NCBI GenBank assembly: GCA_022885665.1
Contig: JAGQDJ010000002.1
Span: forward strand, 186,001-250,000
Source: Triops longicaudatus
Taxonomy: Eukaryota > Arthropoda > Branchiopoda > Notostraca > Triopsidae
Reading direction: 5' to 3'
Length of the DNA: 64,000 bases
The translations under genes and the position numbers were made by a program. A model generated the notes under the pieces. It was not told the origin of the DNA. It was given only the letters and a program-made list of their open reading frames with translations, and ran no database searches. Below are positions 24,045 to 36,800 of the stretch, piece after piece (within the stretch, counting starts at the first letter, position 1; each line of letters opens with the position of its first letter).

Positions 24045-27000
24045 ATTGTTTTCAAATTCTTGCTACTTGTTGTTGGATGACTTTCGAGGGGGTGTGGTGG
24101 CTTAGGATTTAAGGTTTTAAGACGAAGGAAAGCTCCTTTTTTTGACAAGCTGGCAAAATGGGCGGCGCATTTTTCATTTGCTTTTGTCGTCAACTGGTGA
24201 GAGGACTTTTTGTTTTACGAAATATAGCTAAATTAATGAGCAGAACTCTGGAAACTTAAGGTGTTCGTGCTTTTTGGCTTGGCTGGCACTTGAGATTCTT
24301 TGGATGGACGAAAAAGGGCAGCAAAACGAAAAAATGCTGTTTTTTAATGGATTAAAAGGTTCTCGAACAGTTCGTTAAGGCACCGAAAAATGATCAACAA
24401 TTAGAATGAATTAAAGGCCGAAGCGTAATGGAGAGACTTTATTTTGTAAAACGAAAAATAGATAAATAAAAAATAAAGCCATGTGTCAGAAAGATCGTTA
24501 ATATAAAGATTAAGTAAATATGAGGTTAGAGGGCGTTGGGTACAGGACACATGCGAAACAACGTTTAAAGAGTTTGACAAACTTTGGTGAAAACCAAAAT
24601 TAGCACATGCTGAAGCTATGAAAAGGAAATCTGTGACGGCTTAGGAAGTTTTTGCTTTTTTTGTAACAATTTCACGTAAGGACGGACGGACGCAAAAATG
24701 ACCGAAAAGGTGTCGCTTTTCACCGGGTTGCAAGGGTCTGTGGCCCAAGGATGGCAGCAATTAAGTGCCGGGTATAGGAAAACATGATGCGTAGGGGGTG
24801 AACAAGGCAAAATTATGATATGAATTGAAGGAATAAACCAAAGCTACAAGTGCAAACCAAGAGTTTTCGATTTCTGACAGAAACGTTTGGTTTAAGGTAA
24901 GTTTCCAAGAAAACCGATGAAGTATAACAAATCAACCGGCTTTTGTTAAAAAGAGGGCGTAAGATATGTTAGTAAGGTTGTATCACATAAAGGAAACAAA
25001 ATCAGCGAATAAAACAAAAGGAAAAGATAGGAAGAGAAATCTTGCAGGAGATTTTTTCTTTTTATCAGAAAGGAATATAGTGTTAATTATCTTTTGCATT
25101 GGTTGGGCAGGCGCGTTCTTTGTTGTTCAAACTCTTTTGAATTCGAAGGGCCAGAACTCGTCCCTGTTCATAGAGGGCAAGGTTTTGTTTTGAAGGAACA
25201 GAGGCAACGGTTTTCAAGGTTTCGAATACAAATGAAGGGCAGGAAAAGATGCGATAAGGCGTTCAAACGATATTGCTTCTTCCTAATTTCTAAATTCAAC
25301 AAATAACAAACTGTCCAATTATTTATCTTTAGTTTCTTGCGAGAAAGGTTGAAAGTTTTCCCCCAGGTTTCCTTTATCTTCTTGTCCAATCAAAAAGTGT
25401 TGAATATCACATTGCAATCATTTTTGCACAGTTTCGTTCTCTCCATTGTTTTGGCTGAAAAGCTTTCACACACCCACGGTCCTTTTCCTTCCGTTTTTGC
25501 ACTCATAAGTTCACCCATCTCCGATCGCGCAGATTCCTGTTTCGACCCCATACAATTTTTATTTTTCAAAACTCATTCCCAATGAATGACGATAGAAGGG
25601 AAAGCTTCCATCGAATTCTGTATATAAATATCGAGTAATTTGGTTTCTTGGAGACGGCGTGAAATTCACAATGGCAAGTTCGTTAAAGTAAGGCCTAATC
25701 CTGTCTCTTTTGTTTTTCTTCTCGTTCCTTGAGCATTTTTGGGAGGGAGTTTATCAACAAAATCGTAGAGAATCGTCGAAAGTTCGGTTTCCGTTCCAGA
25801 GGAAGAAAGAAGAATGAGTAGGGGGAAGATGGCGGGATTTGCCAGATTGTTGGGCTTCCTTTTAGGAGGGTAATTATTCCGTCTACTTCGGTTATCAGCC
25901 AAAGGAAAAGGTTGTGACGATTTGGAGGGTTTGCAACACTCGTTTTGTTGAATAACGCATGCATCTTGCTCTCACTCTTTTTTTGCCAAAATTTCCGTTA
26001 GCGAAATAGCTCCTATTCTTTTATACAGGTTGGAAATGGCGACAACGAGTTTCTTTCCTCTGCTGAGTGGAGTCTGTTGAGGTTTTCTTCCTGAGACGAT
26101 GGCTGCTGCTGCTGCGGGGGAGCGTTGAACGCGGGCTTTCCAGTTTCGATTTTCGTGGACTTATTTCATTCTTATTTTGTCTTCTGGAGAAGTCAAAAAT
26201 TTTCCGGCAGGCAGATTAGGGAACATAGACGTAAAATGAATTAGCTTGTCTATCTTAGTTGTATATCTTGTAGAATGAAAAAGCGTTCAGAATTTATGAA
26301 AGCTGTCGGAAAGTTTCCTCGCTAAGCAAATGGAGCCAAGCGTTCTCCTGCGTTACACACACACAAAAAAAAAACAGCATTAGTTTTTCCTTACCATATC
26401 GTTAGCTCTATTTCAATCTTGCGGAAAAAGTAAACTGATGCCGAAGAGGAAGAAATCAAAATCTTCCTACATGTAAAGGTATCCAAAAACACTCTTAAAA
26501 AAGCATCCGCTTAGACGAGCGATTGCAAGGTAACTCTGAAATGTATAAACAGCGGCGTGGAAATTACTTGGTAAAGTAGACAATTAATTTGAAACAGACA
26601 GCAAGATGCCGGTATGGATGAAAAGTGCCCAAAAAGGCGCTACGACGTTTGGAAATATCTGCCAATTAAACTTACAACACAACCTGCTGTTAAGAAGAAT
26701 CAAGGGCAGTTTGTAGCTAGCATCTCGATGGAAATAGGCCCTTAAATAACACGGACTACTAACAAGACCTTGCAAAATAATAAAAATACTTTGAGACCCT
26801 CAGGACTTTAAATTAAAATAAATAAATCTAGCATTCTAGAATCTATCTAATTGTACGTTCAGTATTTATTAGTAAAAAAAGAAAAAAAAGAAGGAAACTC
26901 CTCTCTACCTAAAGCAACAGCAAAGTACTGTACAATACTTGAGGTTTGATGCGGAATTTTACGTGAGCTATTTAAAACACAAAAGAGCTTTCCAATATGA

Positions 27001-27657
27001 CGGTTACGAACAGAACAGTTCGTGGGCATCCCTAACCCCGTAGCTTGCGCCACGAACCCCACTTCGTTTGTTGAATAAAAAAAAATTCCGCTGGACCATT
27101 TTAAGCTCCAAGCTTGAAAAGCTTGGGGCTTAATAGCTTGAAAAATATTTTTAAAAAAATATAAACAAATCCAAAATAGCATATTACAGCTTGACCGTTA
27201 ATAGCTTTCACCTGTTAAATGTATATTATTTTGCACAAAAAACGGCCCCAACCCTTGTACATTTGTAACCTAATCAAGTATTCTATAAAGAGCCGTAAAA
27301 CTGAAAACCACAGTAATAGCCTCCGGCCTACACTGGTGAATATGAAAAAGACCCGGCCCCAACAAACCGCCCTATGCTAGCAGCACGGCACTGTATAAGA
27401 AAGCGACGCTGCGGGGCAGTAGCGTTCTACATAGTCAAAAGTGAGGCACACTCGCGCAACTGCTCTGTTGTTAGATATTGGAGTTTTGTTTGTTTGTTTT
27501 TTTGTGGAAAGTATTGTACAATCGTAGGGAATCAAATTACAGACATTTTAGTAGGCAAATATGTGTTCTTGTAGTACCTGCAGGGTAACATCAATTTACT
27601 TCCTGAACGCTTTAGTAAAACTACATTTTGAAAAAGTATGAAATGTGGTACCCTCTG

Positions 27658-27827
27658 TCAGACGTCCGTCTCTAACGTGTAGGCGTTCATATTAATGTTA
27701 TTGTTATGCCTATTCGGGTTGCAATTGTGTTTCTTGGAGGACAAATGCGAGCCCAGGATGCCCTCTTCGAGCTCCATGATATCAGAACAGGATTCTGATA
27801 ACGAATCCCGCTTTTTACTCATGTGAC
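27658..27827 (-). CDS. Sh: Shaker last exon: cytoplasmic tail ending ETDV
   Basis: Begins after TTTTTTAG with GHMSKKRDSLSES, matching the fly tail start (GQHMKKSSLSES). It holds an acidic stretch (MELEEG) and an Asn-rich stretch (NPNRHNNNINMN) and ends YTLETDV-stop. ETDV is the class I PDZ ligand that binds Dlg/PSD-95 scaffolds. Confidence 0.93.
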
Positions 27828-30800
27828 CTAAAAAATAGAAGAATTTTAATCTTCTTATTACTTCCCTCATACACAATGTAAACAAGGTAATCACAAAACT
27901 TTCCAAAATCCAAGGGAAATATGTTAAGAAATCACAACGCGACAACGTGAGATGCGAATGAGAATACAAAACAAGACAATGATGATATAGCTATACGAAG
28001 ATTGAGGAAGATTGAAATGTAAGAAACCTAGGGTGAACTCACCTAAAGTCCCTGGTAAATAGGGACAGCTCGTTACGTGATTAAAGTTTTGAGACTGCAT
28101 CTCCTCTTGATCCGTCTCCCGGTGGTAGAAGTAATTGAAATTGGACACGATAACGGGGACAGGAAGAGCAATTGTAAGGACACCGGCAATGGCACATAAA
28201 GAACCCACAATTTTGCCCCATACTCCCACTGGCCTATAAAAAGTTGTTGTCACCCATGAAAGAAAGGCAAAACCATCGTTGTTCAGATATCTCGACCCCC
28301 ATTCACACAAAGACGAAGAAAGACAAATAGATTTTTTAAGGGGTCGATATACTGGAATGAAAAAGTAATTCCAAAAAAGGAGACCGAAGAAGAAATATGG
28401 AAACTTGGCTAGGGTTAACACATGCTTGTCAGGTAGGGTAGGACATGCTGACACCGGGCTAGGTTGTACTACACCTAAGCAATTCCAAGCGTTCCATCCA
28501 AAAGCGCAAGCCATGCCACAACAAGAATTTTCCGAGCGCCAGATGCGATTGGCCACACCAAAGCTAGGAAAAAAAGTGAAATGGAAAAGGAATGGAGAAA
28601 AATTCCGAGGCAGGCCGTGATGTGTTTTTAACTCATTTTTTTTCTGCATTATTGTGAATACTGTGATTTGGAATGATACAAAAATTATGAAAAAAGAGCG
28701 CCAAAAGCTAAAATCAGGGCTTGCGTGGTATCGGTTTTAATTCGATGCCGAATCGATGCCATTTTTTTGGATGCCCCGTAGTTTTTTTCGCTTAAATTAT
28801 GTATAATGGTCAAAGAACAAGCAAGTACTTCGTACGTCATGTCACCATAGCCCACGGTTGTCATGGTTACCACGGCCCACCAAAATGCGTCCGGGATGGA
28901 CTTGAAGAACGAGCTCTCGTTACCCGCCTCGGCAAAATAAACGGCACTCGAAAATAACACGACTCCTGAAAAGCGGACAAACACACAGAGAAAAACCACA
29001 CCGATAGAGAGAAACAGATAGATACACACAAGTTGAGAAGAAACAAAAGAAAGTAGAGGGAGAATGAACAATATGGTCCTTCGAGGGATTTCTGAAAAAC
29101 CAAAACGACATTGATAACGACGGTAACAAAAATGTCTAAGGTTTCTGAAAACTATTTTGCTGTAAGAAACTAAATTTAAGTACAAAGTAAAGAACTCAAT
29201 AACTCAAAATGTTTTTTTTTCCGAAAAGGAAAATGTAACCACACAAAAAAAAAAGAAAACGAGTAACAGCTCGAAGATAGGTCCTTAGATAGCACTAAGG
29301 CAGCTAATACCCTACGTTTCGGAATACTGACAGATAGTGCTGCAGCAATATGGAGACGCACAGGTTACGAGAGACGGCGTAATCTAGATAGCGTAGGTAG
29401 AGATGAAAGTATCAGCACTAGAAAGGTTTCACACTAATTGGGACACAATGATTGCGCAATAGAGCAGCAATAAAAGATAGCGATAGCAAGAGTGATACAA
29501 CGATTAACATTCAACAGTTATCTATCAGTACACGGTGCAGGAACGGTCCACCGAATAAAGGTCAGACAGAATAATAGAGAGACAGAGTTGGTGTAGCAGC
29601 GATATCGAGCAGAGCGTATTTTTTCGTTCAGGTTTCCCGACTAGTCAAACATTTAGTGGACTGGATGCTAGTCCGTGTGTCCATTTACGGCAAAGGATTA
29701 TTAGGGTGTTGACTAAGAAGTGAAAGGCTAGAAGTTGAGAGATTTTTGTTTCCTGCAAACGCAATTTCATTTTTTCAAATTCGATATTCCACTCAGTAAA
29801 TTCTACTTAATTAATTTCTTAGAGAACGGGGCTAGGAAACCAAAGATGGTTGAAGTTTACTGGGCAAATTATTACGCAAGAGAATTCATTAAATTTGTTG
29901 CAAATTATTATATTGTGACTTATTATACAATTACTAACACTAATTACAATTATATTCCATTTAACTTTAAGAAATTTTAATCATACTCAGTGGCGTACTT
30001 AGGGTCAACGGCACCAAGGGCAAATTAAGAAAGTGCGCTCCCAACTCGAACGAACATACATTGTGACTTTTCTTTTTATAGCTAAAAACTCTGGCACACA
30101 CCAGATTGAGAACTACACTTCAACTTATATCAAGATATAGCCCTGGTATGCACAACATCGGCACGTCACTTAGGAATTCGGTTGATATTTTATCACAAAT
30201 GGTACAGTATATCACCAAACTATGCTCACAGTAAAGATGTGTATGTTAATATCTTACTGTGCGTAATCATGACTTCCCCTAAAAATTTTCTAATTGTCGG
30301 TTAGTTTTAATACAGTCAAAATTCTACTTTTGTAATTAAATAAATTTGAAAATTGGCACAGAGTTTTCAGTTTATGGTAAAAAGGAAACTCAAATCCGTT
30401 GAGTAGTTTTCGCAGCAGTTCTTCAAATAATTAAAAAAATAGGAACAATTCTCTTTCGTCATTTAGCTTTGTTTTTTTTTTTATATAACTAAGGGCTCCA
30501 ATATTATTTTTTATGTTTCCCTCCCCAGATACCGCAGGAAAATTCACCAGCTATCCAGCTCAGTAAAGGATCGCTTATTTGGCATTTCTTAAAGTGTCCT
30601 TTTGCCCTTGAAATGGTCAGTTTTCTCAATTAATGATATATTAACTTTAACAACCTTTTTTTTATACCCCACCTTCTCTACTGAATTTAATCCAGTGTCT
30701 CCAGTCACGTTGGATCCGTAGCACGCCTTTCGAAACAGGAATGAGGAAACTGGATTTAAAAGGTGCTAATTATTCCTTGAAGCTCCTGAGGAACCGAGCA

Positions 30801-33800
30801 ATCTTCTTACCATGTAGTAACCGACAGCTTGGCACAATAATCCACATAAGAAGCAAATTTAGAGTAAACAGCATGAAAACCAAAATTGCTTGTCAAAAGA
30901 ATGTCGCCTCCTGAACTTGACGTCCAGGGCACGTGCCCTGCTTGCCATACCATAGATATGCCACTAGTTTAAATATATTAGGGCGTGAGAATAACTCGTT
31001 GCCTCTTCTTTGTTGTTCCTATTTTCTCGGTTATGCCACTGTTCATGCTGACATAGGCTCGATCCTACCGTCACGTTAAGAAATTTATAGCAATGTCTAG
31101 ATGTACCATTCACAGTGAGTCAGAATGACGATCATGAACAACTAAAAGTAGTCCTTTTTAAGAGATCTTGTCTCCGAAAGGTCTTGTCATAGCTACTGCA
31201 ACAAATGTAGGAAAAACTCGGTTGTAAGTAGATGGTCTCTCACATTTCACTACCCGTAACTGAGCTTCATATTTGTAAGTGGACATGACGAAACTAAGTA
31301 ATGTAGTTTCTGAGCGGAATATTGCAAGGGTATCTTGGCACACATAAAACGAAAATACTATAATTCGTATTCTATATTAATGCGCATTTCAAAGGCTTTG
31401 TTGTGGTTCCTATGCTTCGAATTTTACTCTCTCTCTGCATTTGTTATCGTAAAGTGGGCTGCAATGTATGTTTTTGCCGAAGGCAAATTTACCTCTCAGA
31501 AAAGTTCTTGCCAGAACCACAACGTGTATTTTTTATTCGAAAACACAACAAAAGCCCAAGTCGCGAGGGCCTCTTTTAGTTATTCTTGGCATACGTGCCG
31601 AAAGGCAGGGAAACTTGATTGTTTGGATACACCTTGACCTAAAGGTGCTCGTTTCTAATTCTTTTTCTCCTATTCCTTGCCTCTTCCTTTTTATTGGTGA
31701 AGTGCGCGTTTTGCTTTGACTGCTTAATGCAACATGCTTAGTTTTTGAGTAAACGGAATGAATGAATATAAAAGTTAAGAATAAAGACAAGATTTTCCTT
31801 CAAAATAAAAGAGAGATCCAAGTCATCGATCCTTTATCGACTGTTGTATTTAAGTAATCGGGTCATCGCAATAGCTCCTTAGGTAACTAAGGCATATCCT
31901 TCCTGCTGCTCAGAAAAAGACGACGGAAAAACTAGCTTGTAAAGTATAAGCTTTCGTTGACGTCTAGTAAATCTTAACAAAACCTGTCACAAGACACGTG
32001 GATCAAAATACGAAGCAGCAGCAACTACTGCTTAAGGACAGCAGGCTATTAAGTGGGTGTTGCAACACTTGCTAGGGTCATTTGGTATCAAACAGTCTCG
32101 AGCTTGCAGATATTGCTACGGAAAACCGAAAACAAGGAGTGGAATTTTTGTCGCAAAATTTTCTTCCTTCAAAATCCTAATTGTTTCAAGTTTAAAATTG
32201 TTTCAATTGTTAAAAGGTCCCCCATGTTTTATTTCAAGTTTGTTGCGTCTTTTCTCTACTTCGTGCGACTAAACTAATTGTTCTGTAACACAGTTTGCCT
32301 TCATATGTTAACAAATAAAATATGTATAAGTGAAATACATTATATTATAATGAAAAGATAATTTGAACATAATATAAGAGATACTTATTTTGAACTGTTA
32401 GTGGTATTTTACATTCGGGCTTAACTATGATAATTGTGCATTAAGTTTGTATGTAAATAATCTATCAAGGACAACCAATGAAGCTCCTAGTTTTCACTTG
32501 TGAAATAAGACTGACTCACCTGTAAGGCAATTCAGTCTGTAAGGCAATTCAGTCTGTAAAAGACTTTGTTGTGAATCTGTCACTATGAAAGTGTCTAAGA
32601 GAGACAGCAGGTTAGGAGGTGGGTGACTGAATAATTATTTATTTACAAATTTATTGTTTCTGGTTTTTCTTACATCGGGCTGAATAACAATTTGATGAGT
32701 CTTTTTTTTTGTATAATTTTTATATACCTAAATGAAATTGCGTTTTAGGATAGGGATACGTGTATGGTAAGATTGATTGATCATTATTTCTTGTAGGTCG
32801 GAGTTATTAGGGCTAACCTCATGTCACCATAGCCGACTGTGGTCATGGTCACCACTGCCCACCAAAAGGCATCAGGTATGGATTTGAAGAAAGACATTTC
32901 CGAGCCGGCTTCGGCAAAGTAGACGGCACTCGAAAACAGTATAACACCTGTGAAAAATTAATCGAGGTCCAAACGAAGGGAAAAAATCAACCAACGAGTT
33001 CATTTTTTTTTCTTCTCTTACAAAGCACAAAGCTCGGGGAAATAGTTGTTACTTAGGTTTTGAATTGCGTCGTTTCCCTCTTTTAGCCACCAATGCGACA
33101 ATTTGCTACGCTTTATGTTACGAAAAAGGTGTACCAAGCCTAGGAAATTTGGTGGTAAGCTCCAAGCTTACATGATATGGGTAGTACGTGGAGAAAAATT
33201 GGTTCCGTTTTATTTAAGAGATATTGATGTATGGCAAGCCAAGAAGGCGAAAATTTGTCAGGGACGAATAAAAATAGTAAAAATAGATTTATAGTGATAA
33301 TAGGGATGATAATAGTTTGATGAGGCAGAGAAATAGGGGCAAGGCAAAAGACGCGGGTACTTACCTATGAATAAGAAAAATATGAGTAATCCTAACTCCC
33401 TCATGGAGGCTTTGAGGGTTCGTCCCAAGATTTGCAATCCTTTGGAGTGTCGAGAAAGTTTGAATATTCGGAACACTCGCACTAGCCGGATCACTCGTAA
33501 AATGGCTAATGACATGGCTTGATTGGCGCTCTTGTCTTGAGGACTGACGGGTGCCCGGGGCAAAACAAAGGTTTCTTCCTCCTCGGCCACGACAGTGGCC
33601 AGGGTGATAAAGTATGGAATGATGGCGATGATGTCGATGATGTTCATAACGTCTCTGCAAAAATTGAGCTTATTGGGACAGGCCAAAAATCTCACAGCCA
33701 GTTCAAAAGTGAACCAAATGATGCAAATCGTTTCGATGAGAAAGAAAGGGTCCGTGATATCCGGCACTTCGTCTTCCTCGATCCGCGTCCCGTTTGTTGT

Positions 33801-36800
33801 CGTGTTGTACACTTTGTAATGCTTGAACTCAGGCAATGTTTCCAGACAGAAAATGACGATGGATAAGAGAATCACTACCACAGAAATGATCGCCACCACG
33901 CGGGCAGCTTGAGAACTTTCCGGGTACTCGAACAACAGCCACACTTTTTTGCTCAGTTCGTTCGTTGGCAACGGTTTCTCCTCTTCCTTTATGAAACCTT
34001 CATCTTCCCTACGAAGCATGAAGCAAAGAAAAACGTTTTTAGCTACAGACACAAATAGACGAAGCAAGAAATACACTTGTTACGTGGCTAAAAAATCGCG
34101 ATAACTCAAAAACGAAATTGCAGGCATAATAAAAACATGAAAGCTGAAACACAACATAGTCCACCTGCAAAAAATTCTGCCGTATTTTCGAATTTGGGAG
34201 ATTTCGAATTCCGAATAATTACATTTTTCGCAGTAATTTATATGTTTCTACCTAAACTAACTTCTGCTAGATCAAGAACATTTTTTTTTTTTTTGGGGGG
34301 GGGGTCCACAACTTTGCAGGAATAAAAAATTCCCACATCTAAAGCCAAAAATGAGAGGAAATCCACCTAGAAATGCTTTTCGTCTTATCATTTCTTGTGT
34401 TATTAAGAAGATTCTAAGCGCATGCACGTTGTACGCAACTGCGTGCGTGTTGTGGAAGTTAATAGCTTGTAAGACGTAGCCCATTGGCTAAGTCGATACA
34501 TAATATGCTGAAGAAAAGTTGTCTTAAGGTTAATCTTCATGATGGGCTATGGTACTAATTAGTGTAAGCGGATGTTATAAGGGAAAGAATTACTAGTCAG
34601 ACGCAAGGGTGGTAGGGGGTGGGTGGCTGGATGGTTCGGTACGAAAGAACATGCACTCGGGTCATACGCATTCGGATCGATGCTAGAACTCCCAACCCCT
34701 TTCTCGCCCTTCGCCGACTCGACCCCTTTCAAACTCTGCTGCAATGCAGCATTTCTAGCCCGGGAAACACCAAGTTGGCGGCGTTGGTGGTGATAGTGAC
34801 CGGGTTGATATATAGAACATACAACAAACTAGCAAACCTGTTTCTCTTGCTGCGTTCTAAGCTTCTCCCCTTCCCCCCACCTCCTCCTTCATATTCTTCA
34901 TAAATCCATTTCGAGCATCCCTGTCTTTTGTTCGTATTCACAAGCCGCCTTGGAAGTATTTTAGTAATTATTACTGACCTCAGATTTCTTTGCTGTCGTT
35001 CTAAATCTCAAGTCCGTTAATGCGTGGATAATGAGTTAGAAAACTGGGACAGACAAGTTTGTGTCACTTGGTGTCGGTTCTGTCTGTGAAGGGTAGTGGT
35101 ACTATTGCTGCAGCAAGCTGAAGTAATATGACAATGTCTGTCACCAAGTACTAATGGGTAGCTCAGATTCAGGGTAACAAAAGACTTAAAACCCGTTACT
35201 TGTCTCGAAATAGCGCTTTTTTCATGCATTTTGAAACGGATCCAAGACGGTGGGCAAAACGAGCTGTGACGTTTCCAGTGTTCTAACGAACCTCGTTAAC
35301 TGAAATGACGGAGTATTAGCATTTCCTTTTCGGCATAACAATAGTTCTCATTTTGGTGTGGAGGAAGCAACACATCCTGGAGGTTGCAAAGTCTCAACTG
35401 CAATCAATGATAATCAAACCCCTTATTTCCCTTTCCACGTTCTTCCGTCTTTCAGATTTTTCTCTCTTAACATTCGAAAACAAGTACGGGTCGGACCAGG
35501 CCGGGTAGCGCCGCGCCGAGTCATACAAGACCGTCTACAATTCTAGATAGTGCTGCTCTTAGATATTTTTCTTGAGGGGAAGGACGCTTTCCTTGCCAAG
35601 CATACATTTAGTGAAAGGGCAAACTAACGGCGCTTTGTACGCGAGACGAAGAGAGCAAAGGATGCTAAGAGACGCCCGTACGACGAACACGAACATAGCT
35701 AACGTTCATCGATTCAGACAAGAAATAAAAAAAGACGAAGAAAAGAAGGTGATGTGTTGCATGCATAACTAATGCCACAGCAGAGAAAAGAGAAGTGCAC
35801 AGAGCTTTGTTCATTAGATGGCGCTGACTGATAATCACTTTTGATATTACTTTTGGTAGCCTAAGGCTGCGAACTCCCTGTGGCGTCTAACGACACCGGA
35901 GTTTGTGTACGATGCAGGGCATTTGTTACCTGAATTTACTGATGGCCATTTCTCCCAATTCATAGAACTTAATCTCTTCGGAAAATACATCCAAGGGCAC
36001 GTTGACGGGACGCCGGAGTCGACCACCACTTTGGTAGTAATATAGAATGGCGTCAAAACAAGGTCGATTCCGGTCGAAAAAGTACTCATTGCGGAGCGGG
36101 TCGAAATAGCGTATCCGTCGGGCTGGGTCGCCCAGTAACGTATCTGGAAATTGATTGAGAGTCCGCAATTGCGTTTCAAACCTGAGTCCGCTTACCTATT
36201 CGAAACAAATCAATGAAAGATAAACAATTAAAGTGTTCTCTGTAGAAATGGTTAATTCTAAGGTAAGGCAAACAAAATCTTTCGATAAATATGGACCATC
36301 GGCCAACGATGGCCTAGAATTCTACAATCACGCTTACGGTCAATTTTGATCCTGTCCACGGCGACAGCTGTGTGATAAAATAAGTTTTACTACAATATTT
36401 TTGGCTCCATACGGCCATGTATTTGAGAGACAAAGCTTACAGCGACTTCTCGGCAAACCATTCGTTTTCGGTGTTAAAACTGAACACAAAACATTTTTAA
36501 AAGATTTGCTGCCTTGGAGTAAATAGCAGCTTGACGCTTTTAAATTCCTAGTCTGCCCTTCAAGAATTGTTAGAAGAATTGCCATTAACATCGAGTACGT
36601 GATCAATTTGGTCCTGGAACACCACTAACGAATTAGTGAGATAATGCAGAAACTGTGATTATAAAGTACAAAACTAACTCTTACAATTAACTGCCAGTCT
36701 TAGGCTGTGTTTCCACTACCATCTTAACACGTGTTACTGAGCAAGTCAGAAGAGTTTACAGTGTTTCTCTTCCTTGCAGGCACATTCTTGTGATATCAAC

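Noticed and set aside
33519..33866. Plus-strand ORFs of 74-115 codons
   Set aside because: Shadows of the highly conserved Shaker S1-S5 exon on the opposite strand.
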